Counted from the stretch's first letter, positions 51,403 through 60,969 are shown. The stretch: 64,000 nt of DNA from Embleya scabrispora (GCF_002024165.1 NZ_MWQN01000001.1:5187501-5251500), one strand, 5' to 3'. Program-made: numbers and translations. The notes: generated by a model not told the origin, from the letters alone.

Positions 51403-52941
51403 TCACCCAGGCCAGGGGCCCGAGCGGGCCGGTCCCTGCGGATCGGGCGGGCGCGGCGGGCGGCGCGCGGGGTCGGGTCTGTTCGAGTACGGCGGCGGTC
51501 CGGGCGGCGCGGGTGGGCCCGCTGCCGGCGGCCGGGCCGAGGCGGGGCGCGGCGGCCCGGCGGCGAGTGGTGCGGCGTCCGTCCTGCGATAGCGCACCCA
51601 GTCCGCGAGCGCGCCGCCGACGAAGCCGGCACACGCGCCCCACAGCAGCCCGAGCAGCACCGTCCACAGATAGTCGGCGTGCAGCGACACCGACGCGCCG
51701 GGGGAGACCACCCCGCCGAACACCGACACCGCGACCTTGAGCTGAAGCTGCATCAGGTAGGCGATCACCAGCAGCCCGCCGGCCAGTGCCACCGCGAACC
51801 GCCACGCGTGCTGATGCGGACGCACCGACGCGGGCGCGCGCAGCGCCATCAGGGTCCCGCCGAGCAGCAGGAGCAGCGCGGAGAACAGCGGTACGAACCA
51901 CGCCCGCGAGTCCAACTCGGCCAACCGGTCGATCCGGATCGGCAGACCGTCCCCCGCGGAGGCCTTGACCAGCTTGCCCAGCGGCCCGGGCAGACCGAAC
52001 GAGAAGCCGCCGCCGGTGGGGTCGGTCGTGGTCGCCTTCCACGGAATGCCCAGGCCGAGCGAGGCGAGCAGCCAGACCGCGTTGGGCAGCGCGAAGAACA
52101 TGCCGCCGATCATGCGCTTCGGCGCGGGCGCGGAGGCGGCCACGAACGGCGTACCCACCACCCCCGCGACCACCGCGGCGATCAGCACCGCGAGCACCCC
52201 GGCCACCGGCGGACGCAGCACGGCCCGATGCCGCAGCCACTTCACCGGCAGCGGCCCGCGCGCCGACACCCCGACGGCGACGGCCAGGGTGATCGACAGC
52301 CACAACGCGCCGAAGGCGAGCGTGCCGGTCACGTCCGTCTCGAACCGGGCCGCGGCGCCCAGGCTGAAGACGTCCATCAGGCCCTGCGCCTTGGCGCCGC
52401 CGACCCGGGAGACGAACTGCTCGATGGGCAGCGTGTGTTTGCCCGTCGTCGCGACCACGCCGAGCGCGGCCATGGTGAACACCAGCACCCGCATGCCATG
52501 GACGAGCAGGTCCAACGCGCCGATCACCAGCCGGTGTCGCAGCGGACGCAGGAACAACCAGCCGAGCACCAGCGCGCCGATCAGACCGATGCCGAGCAGC
52601 ATGATGTCGACCTTGCCGCTGCCCTGCGCGAGCGAGACGTCACCGGTGAGTCGACTGAGAATGTCGTCGCCCGTACCGCTCTTCTCGGTGCCCTTCAGGT
52701 CGACCGTGCCACCCACCGCGAGTGCGACCACCGCCGCGACCAGCGCCGGCATCGTGCCCGAGCCCAGGTCGTCGGCGCCGAGCAGCCACAACCCGAGCCA
52801 CGCGGCGGCGGCCATCGCGCCGAACGCCGCGAGCACCGCGCCGAACGCGTGCAGCCAGGGCGCGAGACCGCCCCAGGGGGCGGGACCGGCCGATGACCGG
52901 GCCGGGGGCGGTGCGTTGTGCTGCTGCTGGTTCCAGGCCAC
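51403..52941 (-). CDS. Streptophobe-type multi-helix membrane protein
   Basis: A 512-residue protein; GTG 52941 follows AGGAG at 7 nt. About 10 hydrophobic segments are spread between residues 30 and 440 (WLHAFGAVLAAFGAMAAAAWLGLWLL, VDIMLLGIGLIGALVLGWLFL, GVLAVLIAAVVAGVVGTPFV, LLLLGGTLMALRA). The C-terminal 60 residues are Pro/Arg-rich. It matches the streptomycete streptophobe family of unknown function, usually near serB. DLKGTEKSGTGDD in a loop is the most polar segment. Confidence 0.85.
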   Translation of the reverse strand: MAWNQQQHNAPPPARSSAGPAPWGGLAPWLHAFGAVLAAFGAMAAAAWLGLWLLGADDLGSGTMPALVAAVVALAVGGTVDLKGTEKSGTGDDILSRLTGDVSLAQGSGKVDIMLLGIGLIGALVLGWLFLRPLRHRLVIGALDLLVHGMRVLVFTMAALGVVATTGKHTLPIEQFVSRVGGAKAQGLMDVFSLGAAARFETDVTGTLAFGALWLSITLAVAVGVSARGPLPVKWLRHRAVLRPPVAGVLAVLIAAVVAGVVGTPFVAASAPAPKRMIGGMFFALPNAVWLLASLGLGIPWKATTTDPTGGGFSFGLPGPLGKLVKASAGDGLPIRIDRLAELDSRAWFVPLFSALLLLLGGTLMALRAPASVRPHQHAWRFAVALAGGLLVIAYLMQLQLKVAVSVFGGVVSPGASVSLHADYLWTVLLGLLWGACAGFVGGALADWVRYRRTDAAPLAAGPPRPASARPPAAGPPAPPGPPPYSNRPDPARRPPRPPDPQGPARSGPWPG

Positions 52942-53254
52942 GACCGCTCCTGTCACGTGCGACCCGACCGCCGGTCGAGCGGGACAAACTCGACTATCGA
53001 GCCGCCCCGAGTCACACGTCAACGGATTCCGCCGGACTCCCCCCACATGGCACCCGGCGCCTTCACGACCGCGCCCGCGACCACGCGCCGTGACCGAGTT
53101 CTCGCGCAGCCGAGCGGCGGAAGGCGAAGTTGATGTTGGAATCGCCCTTCGGAGTGGTTCACGGTGCTTCCGGCCGAGAAAGCCTGCCCGGGAGGCCCCC
53201 GCGTCCCTACACTCTCGAAGGGTGGGGGACAGCTATACGCCAGAAGGACCGGCA
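52942..53254. promoter_or_regulatory. Divergent promoter region of streptophobe and FHA-ABC genes
   Basis: 313 bases, no supported gene. TACACT at 53208-53213 is a candidate -10 for the rightward gene, 41 bases before its start. Confidence 0.45.
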
Positions 53255-55804
53255 GTGCCGCACCTGACCGTCGGCACCAGCGCCGGTGCGCCCGTGATCC
53301 TCGATCCCGGGCGCGAACACGTCGTCGGCCGCGATCCGTCCTGCGCGATCGTGCTCGACGACCGCCGGGTGAGCCGACGCCACGCGATCCTGCGAGTCGG
53401 TCCCGACGGCTGGGAGTTCGTCGACGGCAACAGCGTCAACGGCTCGTGGATGCGCGGCAATCGGGTGCACCGCGTGGTCGTCGGCCGAGGTTGCGAGGTG
53501 CTGCTCGGCGACCCGGACGACGGCGACCCGCTGCGCCTCGCGCCGGAGGCGACCGTCACCGAGGTCGTGCCGCCGCGCGTCGCGCGACCCGACCACGTAC
53601 AGATCCCCGAACCGCCCGGCCGCGCCGAACCACCCCCGCACCGCGCCGAATCGCCGTACACCCCCGAGTCGCCGTCGATCCCCGAGCCGCCCTCCGTCCC
53701 CGAGCCGCCGCGCCGAGTCCCGGACCGGCCGAACCCGTTGGAGCGCGCGCACATCGGCGCGGGGCCCGCCGTCGACCCGCGCCCGAGCGTGGACCGGCAG
53801 CCCAGCATGGTCATCCCGCTCCCGGTCCGCACCCTGCGCATCGGCCGCGCGCTGGACAACGACCTGGTCCTCACCGACCTGATGGTCTCCCGCCACCACG
53901 CCGAGTTGCGCACCACACCCGGCGGCCGGCGCGAAATCGTCGACCTGGGCAGCCACAACGGCACGTTCCTCAACGGCCAACCGATCGAGCGGGCGCTGCT
54001 CGGCGAGGCCGACCTGGTCGGCATCGGGCACGCCACCTTCCGCCTCGACGGCCAGGAACTGCGCGAGTTCATCGACACCGGCGAGGTGTCCCTGGAGGTG
54101 CAGAACCTCACCGTCAAGGCCGGCAAGCGGGTCCTGCTCGACAACGTCTCCTTCCCGCTCGCCGAGCGCAACCTGCTCGCCATCGTCGGCGGTTCCGGCG
54201 CGGGCAAGTCCACCCTGCTCGGCGCGCTCACCGGCAGCCGGCGCGCGGCCAGCGGCAAGATCCTCTACGACGGCCGCGACCTGTACGCGAACAACGCCGA
54301 ACTGCGCCAGCGCATCGGCCTGGTGCCGCAGGACGACATCCTGCACGCCCAGCTCACCGCGCGCACCGCGCTGCGCTACGCCGCGCAACTGCGCTTCCCC
54401 GAGGACACCGAGGCGGCCGAGCGCGAGCGCCGGGTCGAGGAGGTCATCGGCGAGCTGAGCCTGGACAAGGTGCCGCGCGGCGCCGCCTCGCCGTACGCCG
54501 ACACCAAGGTCAGCAGCCTCTCCGGCGGCCAGCGCAAGCGGGTCAGCGTCGCCGTCGAACTGCTCACCAAACCGTCGGTGTTGTTCCTCGACGAGCCCAC
54601 CTCCGGTCTGGACGAGGGCCTGGAACGCTCGGTGATGGAGAAGCTGCGCGAACTCGCCGACGACGGCCGCACGGTCATCGTGGTCACCCACAGCACCCGC
54701 AGCCTGAACGTCTGCGACCGCGTGCTCGTGCTCGCGCCCGGCGGCCGGATCGCCTTCTTCGGCCCGCCCGACGAGGCGCTGCCGTTCTTCGGCAAGGGCG
54801 ACTGGCCCGAGGTCTTCACCATGTTCGACGACGAGCCCGACCGCGATTACGAGGGCCCGTTCCGTCGCTCGGAGTTGTACGGCAAGTACATAGAGGCCGG
54901 CCGGGACCGTGCGCACGCCGAACAGGGCGAGCGGCCACAGGCGAAGCCGCCCAAGCCGCAGGGCTGGTTCTCCCAACTGACCACACTGTCCCGGCGCTAC
55001 CTCGCGGTGATCGCCTCCGACCGCAAGTACCTGGCGCTGCTGGCGATAGCGCCGCTGTTCCTGGGCATGCTCTGCCGGGTCATCCCGGGCAAGCTGGTCA
55101 GTGCGCCGGGGTCGCCGCCGGGGTCGAACCAGGAGGCGACCACCAAGCTGCTCGTGCTGTTCGTGATCAGCGGCCTGATGGGCACCGCCACGGCGGTCAA
55201 CGAGTTGATCAAGGAACGCGCGATCTACCGCCGCGAGCGCAGCGCCGGCCTCTCGGTCTCCGCCTACCTCGGCTCGAAGATCCTGGTGCTCGGCCTGATC
55301 TCGGCGATCCAGGGCGCGGTGCTCACCGCCGTCGCGCTCGTCGGCGTGAAGTTGCCCGCCAAGGGCGTCGTGCTCGGCCCGCCACTCGTCGAGATCGGCA
55401 TCGCGGTGGTGTTGTCGGCGATCGCGGCGATGGCGGTGGGGCTGGTGGTCTCCGCGTCGATCGGCAGCGCGGAGTTGGCAATGCCGCTGCTCGTGGTGAT
55501 CGCGATCGTACAGGTGGTGCTGTGCGGCGGCCTGTTCCCGCTCAACGGCAAGGCCGGCATCGAGCAGATCTCCTGGCTGGCCCCGGCCCGCTGGGCCTTC
55601 GCCGCGTCGGGCAGCACGATAGACCTCGCCACCCAACTGCCGCTCAAACCGGGGGAGTCCCCCGACCCGCTGTGGAAGCACGAGCCGGCCGTCTGGTACC
55701 GCAACATCGGCATCCTGACCGGCCAGATCGCGATATACGGGATGATCGCGCTGCTCATGCTGCGCCGACTCGACCCGAAGACGCGGCGTCGGCGCGGCCG
55801 GTAG
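53255..55804 (+). CDS. ABC-2 transporter with two N-terminal FHA domains (single-chain)
   Basis: An 849-residue protein; GTG 53255 with AAGGA upstream. FHA domain 1 (about 1-100) has GRDPS at 25-29, SRRH at 40-43 and NSVNGS. A Pro-rich linker (about 115-180) leads to FHA domain 2 (TLRIGRALDNDLVL, SRHHAEL, GSHNGTFLNG). The ATPase has Walker A GGSGAGKST near 312-320, LSGGQRKRV and FLDEPTSGLDEG. Membrane helices occupy about 585-840 (ABC-2 permease). FHA domains bind phosphothreonine, so kinase-dependent control is likely. Similar to mycobacterial Rv1747, whose FHA domains are phosphorylated and bound by PknF. Confidence 0.95.
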   Translation: MPHLTVGTSAGAPVILDPGREHVVGRDPSCAIVLDDRRVSRRHAILRVGPDGWEFVDGNSVNGSWMRGNRVHRVVVGRGCEVLLGDPDDGDPLRLAPEATVTEVVPPRVARPDHVQIPEPPGRAEPPPHRAESPYTPESPSIPEPPSVPEPPRRVPDRPNPLERAHIGAGPAVDPRPSVDRQPSMVIPLPVRTLRIGRALDNDLVLTDLMVSRHHAELRTTPGGRREIVDLGSHNGTFLNGQPIERALLGEADLVGIGHATFRLDGQELREFIDTGEVSLEVQNLTVKAGKRVLLDNVSFPLAERNLLAIVGGSGAGKSTLLGALTGSRRAASGKILYDGRDLYANNAELRQRIGLVPQDDILHAQLTARTALRYAAQLRFPEDTEAAERERRVEEVIGELSLDKVPRGAASPYADTKVSSLSGGQRKRVSVAVELLTKPSVLFLDEPTSGLDEGLERSVMEKLRELADDGRTVIVVTHSTRSLNVCDRVLVLAPGGRIAFFGPPDEALPFFGKGDWPEVFTMFDDEPDRDYEGPFRRSELYGKYIEAGRDRAHAEQGERPQAKPPKPQGWFSQLTTLSRRYLAVIASDRKYLALLAIAPLFLGMLCRVIPGKLVSAPGSPPGSNQEATTKLLVLFVISGLMGTATAVNELIKERAIYRRERSAGLSVSAYLGSKILVLGLISAIQGAVLTAVALVGVKLPAKGVVLGPPLVEIGIAVVLSAIAAMAVGLVVSASIGSAELAMPLLVVIAIVQVVLCGGLFPLNGKAGIEQISWLAPARWAFAASGSTIDLATQLPLKPGESPDPLWKHEPAVWYRNIGILTGQIAIYGMIALLMLRRLDPKTRRRRGR

Positions 55805-55829
55805 CGCGCTCCGACCGCGGCCGGGTCCG

Positions 55830-55856
55830 CACGATCGTCCGGCGGCCGCGATCGTG
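55830..55856. terminator. Hairpin after the FHA-ABC gene
   Basis: CACGATCG / CGATCGTG 8-bp stem, 11-nt loop, in the gap before the convergent gene at 55938. Confidence 0.45.
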
Positions 55857-55937
55857 GTCGTCCGGCGCCGAACGCCGGTCGAGGATGCGCCGCGAGGAGC
55901 GGATCAGCCGGACAGGGTGCGACGTCGGCCGGAACTC

Positions 55938-56714
55938 TCAGGCCCGGTCCGGCTCCAGCGCGGCGCTGTACGCGGCCACCATCGCTCGTCGGCACGCCCG
56001 CTCCAGCGGGGCCAACGCGAGCAGCCGCGCCGATATCTCCGCCGCGCTGACCGCCCCGCCGTCCTCGCCGCTCGCCACCCGCACCACGGCGTGGATCCGG
56101 CGCGCCTGGTCCAGCACCCGCCCGGCCCGACCGGGATGGCCCGGCGCGATCCGGGTGTCCGAATCCTTGCGGTACAGCCCGGCCAGCGCGCGCTGCGCCG
56201 CCGGTCCGCCGCCGGCCACGTCCAGCCGGGTCAGGTCCTCGATCGTGTCCCGCATCGCCTCGGCCAATTCGCGCTCGGCCTCGGCCAGGAACGGGCCGGG
56301 CGCGGGCCGGTCGGCCACCTCGAACACGGTCCAGGCCACTCGTACCGTCGCGTCGTCGGCCGTACCGTGCCGGGTCACCGACGGCACCAGACCGTAGGCC
56401 GCACCCGGCGCGCCGACGGTGATCGCCGCCTCGCCCGCGTCGAGCGCGAAGTCGTTGAAGGCGGGCGGGCCCGGCAGCGCGAGCGGATCGCCGGCCACCG
56501 GCAGCGCCAGCCGCAGCCCGTGTACCCCCAGCGCGCGCAACCGCCCGAGCGCGAGCGAGAGCCCGACGGGCCCGGGCTCGCCGGGCACGCCCGTCACCCG
56601 ATGCGGCTCGTCCGTACCGAGGATCTCGGTCACCGCGTCGTCCGGCGCGACGTGCCCGGCCAGCAGGGCATTGCCCCATGCGACGAGAAGTCCGGAGCGG
56701 GGTTCGGCATGCAT
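55938..56714 (-). CDS. Conserved hypothetical protein
   Basis: A 258-residue protein without recognised domain or membrane segment. It starts HAEPRSGLLVAWGNALLAGHV, has LGRLRALGVHGLRLALPVAGDPLALPGP, then FNDFALDAGEAAITV and a helical C-terminal half (ELAEAMRDTIEDLTRLD, RVLDQARRIHAVVRVA). I have seen such proteins next to FHA-ABC or ATP-binding genes in streptomycetes but cannot name a role. A TACGCT hexamer 7 nt before the ATG suggests a leaderless mRNA. Confidence 0.8.
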   Translation of the reverse strand: MHAEPRSGLLVAWGNALLAGHVAPDDAVTEILGTDEPHRVTGVPGEPGPVGLSLALGRLRALGVHGLRLALPVAGDPLALPGPPAFNDFALDAGEAAITVGAPGAAYGLVPSVTRHGTADDATVRVAWTVFEVADRPAPGPFLAEAERELAEAMRDTIEDLTRLDVAGGGPAAQRALAGLYRKDSDTRIAPGHPGRAGRVLDQARRIHAVVRVASGEDGGAVSAAEISARLLALAPLERACRRAMVAAYSAALEPDRA

Positions 56715-56721
56715 GCCGACA

Positions 56722-56727
56722 AGCGTA
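56722..56727 (-). promoter_or_regulatory. Candidate -10 box (TACGCT, leftward), leaderless gene at 56714
   Basis: The hexamer on the minus strand ends 7 nt before ATG 56714, with no Shine-Dalgarno. Confidence 0.4.
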
Positions 56728-56897
56728 AGGGTGCTCACACGGGTGCTCACAACGCTCCCGGACACGACCGGAGGCGGTTCGGTGTCATAGGTTTCTCCCG
56801 GACCGGGTGCAACAACGCGGGACCACGGAGCGAGGCGGTGATCCCACACAAGGGGATGCCGTCCGGCGGCGTAGCGCACGATGGGGAGCTGGCAGGG

Positions 56898-57707
56898 ATG
56901 AGCGACGTTCTCGAACTGGTTGACGTATCGGTGGTGCGCGACGGTCGCCCTCTGGTGGACCAGGTGACCTGGTCGGTCGCGGAAGGCGAGCGCTGGATCG
57001 TCGTCGGACCCAACGGCGCGGGCAAGACCACGCTGCTGCAACTGGCGTCCACCTACCTGTTCCCCACCTCCGGCACGGTCGCCGTACTGGGCGAGAAGCT
57101 GGGCACGGTGGACGTGTTCGAGCTGCGTCCGCGCGTGGGCATGGCGTCCGCCGCGCTGACCGACAAGCTGCCGCGGCGCGAGCGGGTGCTGGACATCGTG
57201 CTGACCGCCGCCTACGGGATGACCGCCAAGTGGCACGAGCGCTACGACGCCGAGGACGAGCAGCGCGCCCGGCGGCTGCTCGACCAGCTCGGCATGGCCG
57301 AATACGTGGACCGCACGTTCGGCACCCTGTCCGAGGGCGAGCGCAAGCGGGTACAGATCGCCCGCGCGCTGATGACCGACCCCGAACTGCTGCTGCTCGA
57401 CGAGCCGGCCGCCGGGCTCGACTTGGGCGGACGCGAGGACCTGGTGCGTCGGCTCGGCGCGTTGGCGGCCGATGCGTACGCGCCCTCGATGATCCTCGTG
57501 AGCCACCACGTCGAGGAGATCCCGCCGGGCTTCACCCACATTCTGATGATCCGCCAGGGGCAGGTGCTGGCGGCCGGTCCGATCGCGGAGACGCTGAACT
57601 CGCGCAACCTGTCGCACTGTTTCGGCCTGCCGCTGATCGTCGAGCAGCAGTACGGGCGTTGGTCGGCGCGCGGGTTGCCCATGCCGGAGGCCCCGGAGGC
57701 GCACTGA
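56898..57707 (+). CDS. ABC ATPase, ModF/YlmA-like, without adjacent permease
   Basis: A 269-residue ATPase. Walker A GPNGAGKTT near residue 38, then TYLFPTSGTVAVLG, ELRPRVGMASAAL, and an LSEGERKRV signature (SE replaces SG). Walker B LLLLDEPAAGLDLGG and H-loop VSHHVEEIP follow. The VGMAS and SHHVEEIPPGFTHI wording resembles the YlmA/ModF subgroup of stand-alone ATPases in streptomycetes. No permease is next to it, so it may not be a transporter component. Confidence 0.9.
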   Translation: MSDVLELVDVSVVRDGRPLVDQVTWSVAEGERWIVVGPNGAGKTTLLQLASTYLFPTSGTVAVLGEKLGTVDVFELRPRVGMASAALTDKLPRRERVLDIVLTAAYGMTAKWHERYDAEDEQRARRLLDQLGMAEYVDRTFGTLSEGERKRVQIARALMTDPELLLLDEPAAGLDLGGREDLVRRLGALAADAYAPSMILVSHHVEEIPPGFTHILMIRQGQVLAAGPIAETLNSRNLSHCFGLPLIVEQQYGRWSARGLPMPEAPEAH

Positions 57708-57825
57708 CCCGGCGCGGGGGCGGTCGGATGCGGGGAACTCGGCCGTTCGTCCGCGGCGGCGTCGGCCGTTCCTCCGCGCCGATCATTGGTCCGAGAACAC
57801 CCTCCTGATCCGTGCGCCCACGATC

Positions 57826-57831
57826 TACGAT
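57826..57831 (+). promoter_or_regulatory. Candidate -10 box (TACGAT), leaderless NfeD transcript
   Basis: TACGAT ends 6 nt before GTG 57838; no Shine-Dalgarno. Confidence 0.5.
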
Positions 57832-57837
57832 GAAGTC

Positions 57838-58257
57838 GTGGACGCATGGATGTGGTGGCTCATCGCGGTCGGGGCGTTCGGCATCTTCGGCGTGCTCACC
57901 TCCTTCGTGGAGATGGGCATGCTCGCGGTCGCCGCGCTCGCGGCCACCATCGCGGCCGGAGCCGGTGGCAACTTCCTGGTCCAGTCGGTCGTGTTCGCGG
58001 TCGTCGCGATCGTGCTGCTCGCGTTCGTGCGACCGGTCGTGGTGCGCCACAACAACACGCCCGGGACCCGGACCGGAATCGACGCGCTCAAGGGCGCCCG
58101 CGCCGTGGTGCTGGAGCGAGTGGACGAGCACGGCGGCCGGATCAAGCTCAACGGCGAGGTCTGGTCGGCCCGCACGCTGGACACCACGGCCGTGTTCGAA
58201 CCCGGTGCCCAGGTGGACGTCGCGGACATCGTGGGCGCCACCGCCGTGGTGATGTGA
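57838..58257 (+). CDS. NfeD-like membrane protein, partner of SPFH protein
   Basis: A 139-residue protein with two or three helices in residues 5-70 (WWLIAVGAFGIFGVLTSFVEMGMLAVAALAATIAAG, FLVQSVVFAVVAIVLLAFV). The C-terminal OB-fold domain (GTRTGIDALKGARAVVLERVDEHGGRIKLNGEVWSARTL) is the NfeD signature. NfeD proteins occur next to stomatin-like SPFH genes, as here with the gene at 58376. They probably form a membrane microdomain complex. Confidence 0.92.
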   Translation: MDAWMWWLIAVGAFGIFGVLTSFVEMGMLAVAALAATIAAGAGGNFLVQSVVFAVVAIVLLAFVRPVVVRHNNTPGTRTGIDALKGARAVVLERVDEHGGRIKLNGEVWSARTLDTTAVFEPGAQVDVADIVGATAVVM

Positions 58258-58375
58258 CGATCCGATCGATTGCGCCGACCGTGTTGACGTCCCACGCCGG
58301 CCCGCCAACCCCTAGGCTCGAACCAGCCTCGAAATTCGCAGGCAGCCGCAGGCACGCAGGACCTCGGGAGAGATC

Positions 58376-59533
58376 GTGAAGGCCACCGCCGTCATCGTTC
58401 TGGTCGTACTCGTACTGCTGGTGGTCGTCGCCCTGGTCAAGACGGTCAAGGTGATCCCCCAGGCGAGCGCCGCCATCGTGGAGCGTTTCGGGCGCTACAC
58501 CCGCACTCTGCACGCCGGACTCAACATCCTCGTGCCGTTCATCGACCGCATCCGGCAGATGATCGACCTGCGCGAACAGGTCGTGCCGTTCCCGCCGCAA
58601 CCGGTGATCACCGAGGACAACCTGGTCGTCCAGATCGACACCGTCATCTACTTCCAGGTCACCGACCCGCGCGCGGCCACCTACGAGATCGCCAACTACA
58701 TCCAGGCGATCGAGCAGCTGACCATCACCACGCTGCGCAACATCATCGGCGGCATGGACCTCGAACAGACGCTCACCTCGCGCGAGGAGATCAACGCGGG
58801 CCTGCGCGGCGTGCTCGACGAGGCGACCGGACGCTGGGGCATCCGGGTCAACCGGGTCGAGCTCAAGGCGATCGAGCCGCCGCCCTCCATCCAGGACTCG
58901 ATGGAGAAGCAGATGCGCGCCGAGCGGGACAAGCGCGCGGCGATCCTGACCGCCGAGGGCCATCAGCGCTCGCAGGTGCTCACCGCCGAGGGTGACAAGG
59001 AAGCCGCCGTGCTGCGCGCCGAGGGTGAGCGGCAGGCCGCGGTGATCCGCGCCGAGGGTGAGGCGCGCGCGATCGAGACCGTCTTCGAGGCGATCCACGC
59101 GGGCGAGGTCGACAACAAGCTGCTGGCCTACCAATACCTCCAGATGTTGCCGAAGATCGCCGAGGGCAGCTCGAACAAGCTGTGGATCCTGCCCAGCGAG
59201 GTCACCCGCGCGCTGGAGGGCATCGGCGACGCGGTCGGCAACCTGTCCCCGAACGGTTCCGGCCCGGCGCACCGGGTGCCGCAGTTGGCGCTGGAGGAGG
59301 AGCCGGCCTGGCCCGGTTCGGCCGCACCCCCCGCCGGCCCGCAGTCGGCGGGCGGCCCGCCCGCCCCGGCACGCAAGCAGCCGGCCGGCAACGGAGCCTC
59401 GTCGGCGCCGCGCCCGCCCGCCGACCCGCCGACCGTCCCGGCCCCGCCGATCGACCCGCCGCGTCGTGGCGGCGCGCCCGCCGGCGACGTGGAGCCGCCG
59501 CACATCGAGCGTGGCCACCGCCCACCGCGCTGA
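58376..59533 (+). CDS. SPFH/band-7 (stomatin/paraslipin-like) membrane protein
   Basis: A 385-residue protein from GTG 58376 (CGGGAGAG upstream). One N-terminal helix (VIVLVVLVLLVVVAL), then the SPFH domain: VKVIPQASAAIVERFGRYTRTLHAGLNILVPFIDRI, then LREQVVPFPPQPVITEDNLVVQIDTVIYFQV. A coiled-coil segment rich in RAEGERQAAVIRAEGEA follows and LPKIAEGSSNKLWILPSEV ends the conserved part. The last 110 residues are Pro/Ala-rich, longer than in the E. coli QmcA type. Likely assembles oligomers with NfeD in lipid microdomains. Confidence 0.94.
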   Translation: MKATAVIVLVVLVLLVVVALVKTVKVIPQASAAIVERFGRYTRTLHAGLNILVPFIDRIRQMIDLREQVVPFPPQPVITEDNLVVQIDTVIYFQVTDPRAATYEIANYIQAIEQLTITTLRNIIGGMDLEQTLTSREEINAGLRGVLDEATGRWGIRVNRVELKAIEPPPSIQDSMEKQMRAERDKRAAILTAEGHQRSQVLTAEGDKEAAVLRAEGERQAAVIRAEGEARAIETVFEAIHAGEVDNKLLAYQYLQMLPKIAEGSSNKLWILPSEVTRALEGIGDAVGNLSPNGSGPAHRVPQLALEEEPAWPGSAAPPAGPQSAGGPPAPARKQPAGNGASSAPRPPADPPTVPAPPIDPPRRGGAPAGDVEPPHIERGHRPPR

Positions 59534-59622
59534 GGCCGCACCGCCTGCTGCGATGATCGTCGCGTCACGGCCACGGGGGGCGGCACAGTCCTCCCGGCGC
59601 CACGGTCATCGCGGCGAAGCGG

Positions 59623-60408
59623 ATGGGCACGATGGGCATGAGCTGGTGGGAAGCACTGGCGATCTTCGCCGCGGGCATCGCGGCCGGCGGGATCAACGCG
59701 GTGGTCGGATCCGGCACCCTGATCACCTTCCCCGTGCTGCTCGGCTTCGGCTACTCGCCGGTGACCGCGAACGTGTCGAACACCATCGGCCTGGTCCCCG
59801 GCTCGATCAGCGGCGCCATCGGCTACCGCCGCGAACTCGCCGGCCAACGCCCGCGCCTGCTCCGCCTGGGCCTGGCCTCCCTGCTCGGCGGCATCACCGG
59901 CGCGATCCTGCTGCTCACGCTGCCGGCGGGGGCGTTCAAGGCCATCGTCCCGGTCCTGATCGTGGTCGCCCTGGTGCTCGTGGTCCTGCAACCCCGCCTG
60001 GCCCGAGGCCTCGCCGCGCGCCGCGCCGGAAACGGCACACCCGAGGAGGGGCCGCGGCACGGCGGCGCGCTGCTGTGGGTGGCCGTCTTCGGCACCGGCA
60101 TCTACGGCGGCTACTTCGGCGCCGCCCAGGGGGTGCTGCTGCTCGCCCTGTTCGGCGTGTTCATCGCCGAGAACCTCCAGCGGATGAACGCGGTCAAGAA
60201 CGTACTCGCCGCCGTCGTCAACGGCGTCGCGGCCATCCTGTTCATGGTCGTCGCGGACGTCGCGTGGTGGGTGGTCCTGCTGATCGCCCTGGGATCGGTG
60301 ATCGGCGGCCAGATCGGCGCGAAGGTCGGTCGCAAGCTGCCGCCGACGGCCCTGCGAGCGGTGATCGTGGCGGTCGGCCTGATCGCGGTGATCCGCCTCC
60401 TGCTGTAG
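59623..60408 (+). CDS. Sulfite exporter TauE/SafE family membrane protein
   Basis: A 261-residue protein with eight hydrophobic segments. The family repeat motif occurs twice: GGINAVVGSGTLITFPVLLGFG near residue 22 and GIYGGYFGAAQGVLLLALFGVF near 158. INAVVGSG and VSNTIGLVPGSISGAIGYRREL are typical. Members export sulfite, sulfonates or other anions. ATG 59623 is used, but the ATG codons at 59632 and 59638 are close alternatives. It is convergent with the RidA gene, 15 bases away. Confidence 0.91.
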   Translation: MGTMGMSWWEALAIFAAGIAAGGINAVVGSGTLITFPVLLGFGYSPVTANVSNTIGLVPGSISGAIGYRRELAGQRPRLLRLGLASLLGGITGAILLLTLPAGAFKAIVPVLIVVALVLVVLQPRLARGLAARRAGNGTPEEGPRHGGALLWVAVFGTGIYGGYFGAAQGVLLLALFGVFIAENLQRMNAVKNVLAAVVNGVAAILFMVVADVAWWVVLLIALGSVIGGQIGAKVGRKLPPTALRAVIVAVGLIAVIRLLL

Positions 60409-60423
60409 GAGAGGCGGGCCCCG

Positions 60424-60864
60424 TCAGGCCGGCAGGTTCGTGTCGATGACGAAGGCGATCTCGACGACTTGGCCGGGCAGCGTCAGCTCGGTGACGCCGA
60501 CGACCGTACTGGCGGGGCGATGGTCGCCGAAGTAGGCGACGTTGCCCTCCGCCAGCGCCGCGGCGTGCCGTCGCAGGTCGACCACGTAGACGGTCTGCGA
60601 GACCACCTGGTTCCGGGTGATGCCGAAGTACGCCAGGACCTTGTCCAGATTCCGATGCACCTGCTCGAGCTGAGCCGCGAAGTCGTCCGCGTGCCGGAAC
60701 TCACCCGCGTCGTCGAACGAGAGTTGCCCGGAGACGTGGATCAACGCGCCGGACCTGATCGCCTGGGAGTAGCCGAAGTCGCTTTCGGCGGGGATGTCAT
60801 GGTTGAAGACGTCGGCGCGGGTATCGGTACGGGTTCCGGTCCGGGCGTTGATGGGGGTGGTCAT
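60424..60864 (-). CDS. RidA/YjgF family protein
   Basis: A 146-residue protein with YSQAIRSGALIHVSGQLSFD, AAQLEQVHRNLDKVLAYFGI, VVSQTVYVVDLRRHAAA, and PASTVVGVTELTLPGQVVEIAFV. The RidA active Arg normally precedes the final strands (the x-R in the PARxx motif); here HRPASTVV gives Arg-Pro-Ala, retained. RidA deaminates reactive enamines/imines. It is divergent from an HxlR regulator, so the pair probably responds to a common signal. Confidence 0.92.
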   Translation of the reverse strand: MTTPINARTGTRTDTRADVFNHDIPAESDFGYSQAIRSGALIHVSGQLSFDDAGEFRHADDFAAQLEQVHRNLDKVLAYFGITRNQVVSQTVYVVDLRRHAAALAEGNVAYFGDHRPASTVVGVTELTLPGQVVEIAFVIDTNLPA

Positions 60865-60969
60865 GATGCGTCGTCGACCCTTCGCTTTGCTCTCTTGTGG
60901 TTACTCGGGAACTGTAGGAGAGTGAGCGCTGACCTGGAAGAACGCACTTTTCGGTGACTGGGGAACCTC

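Noticed and set aside
53207-55681. 824-codon minus-strand frame opposite the FHA-ABC gene
   Set aside because: Shadow frame; the plus strand has full FHA and ABC motifs.
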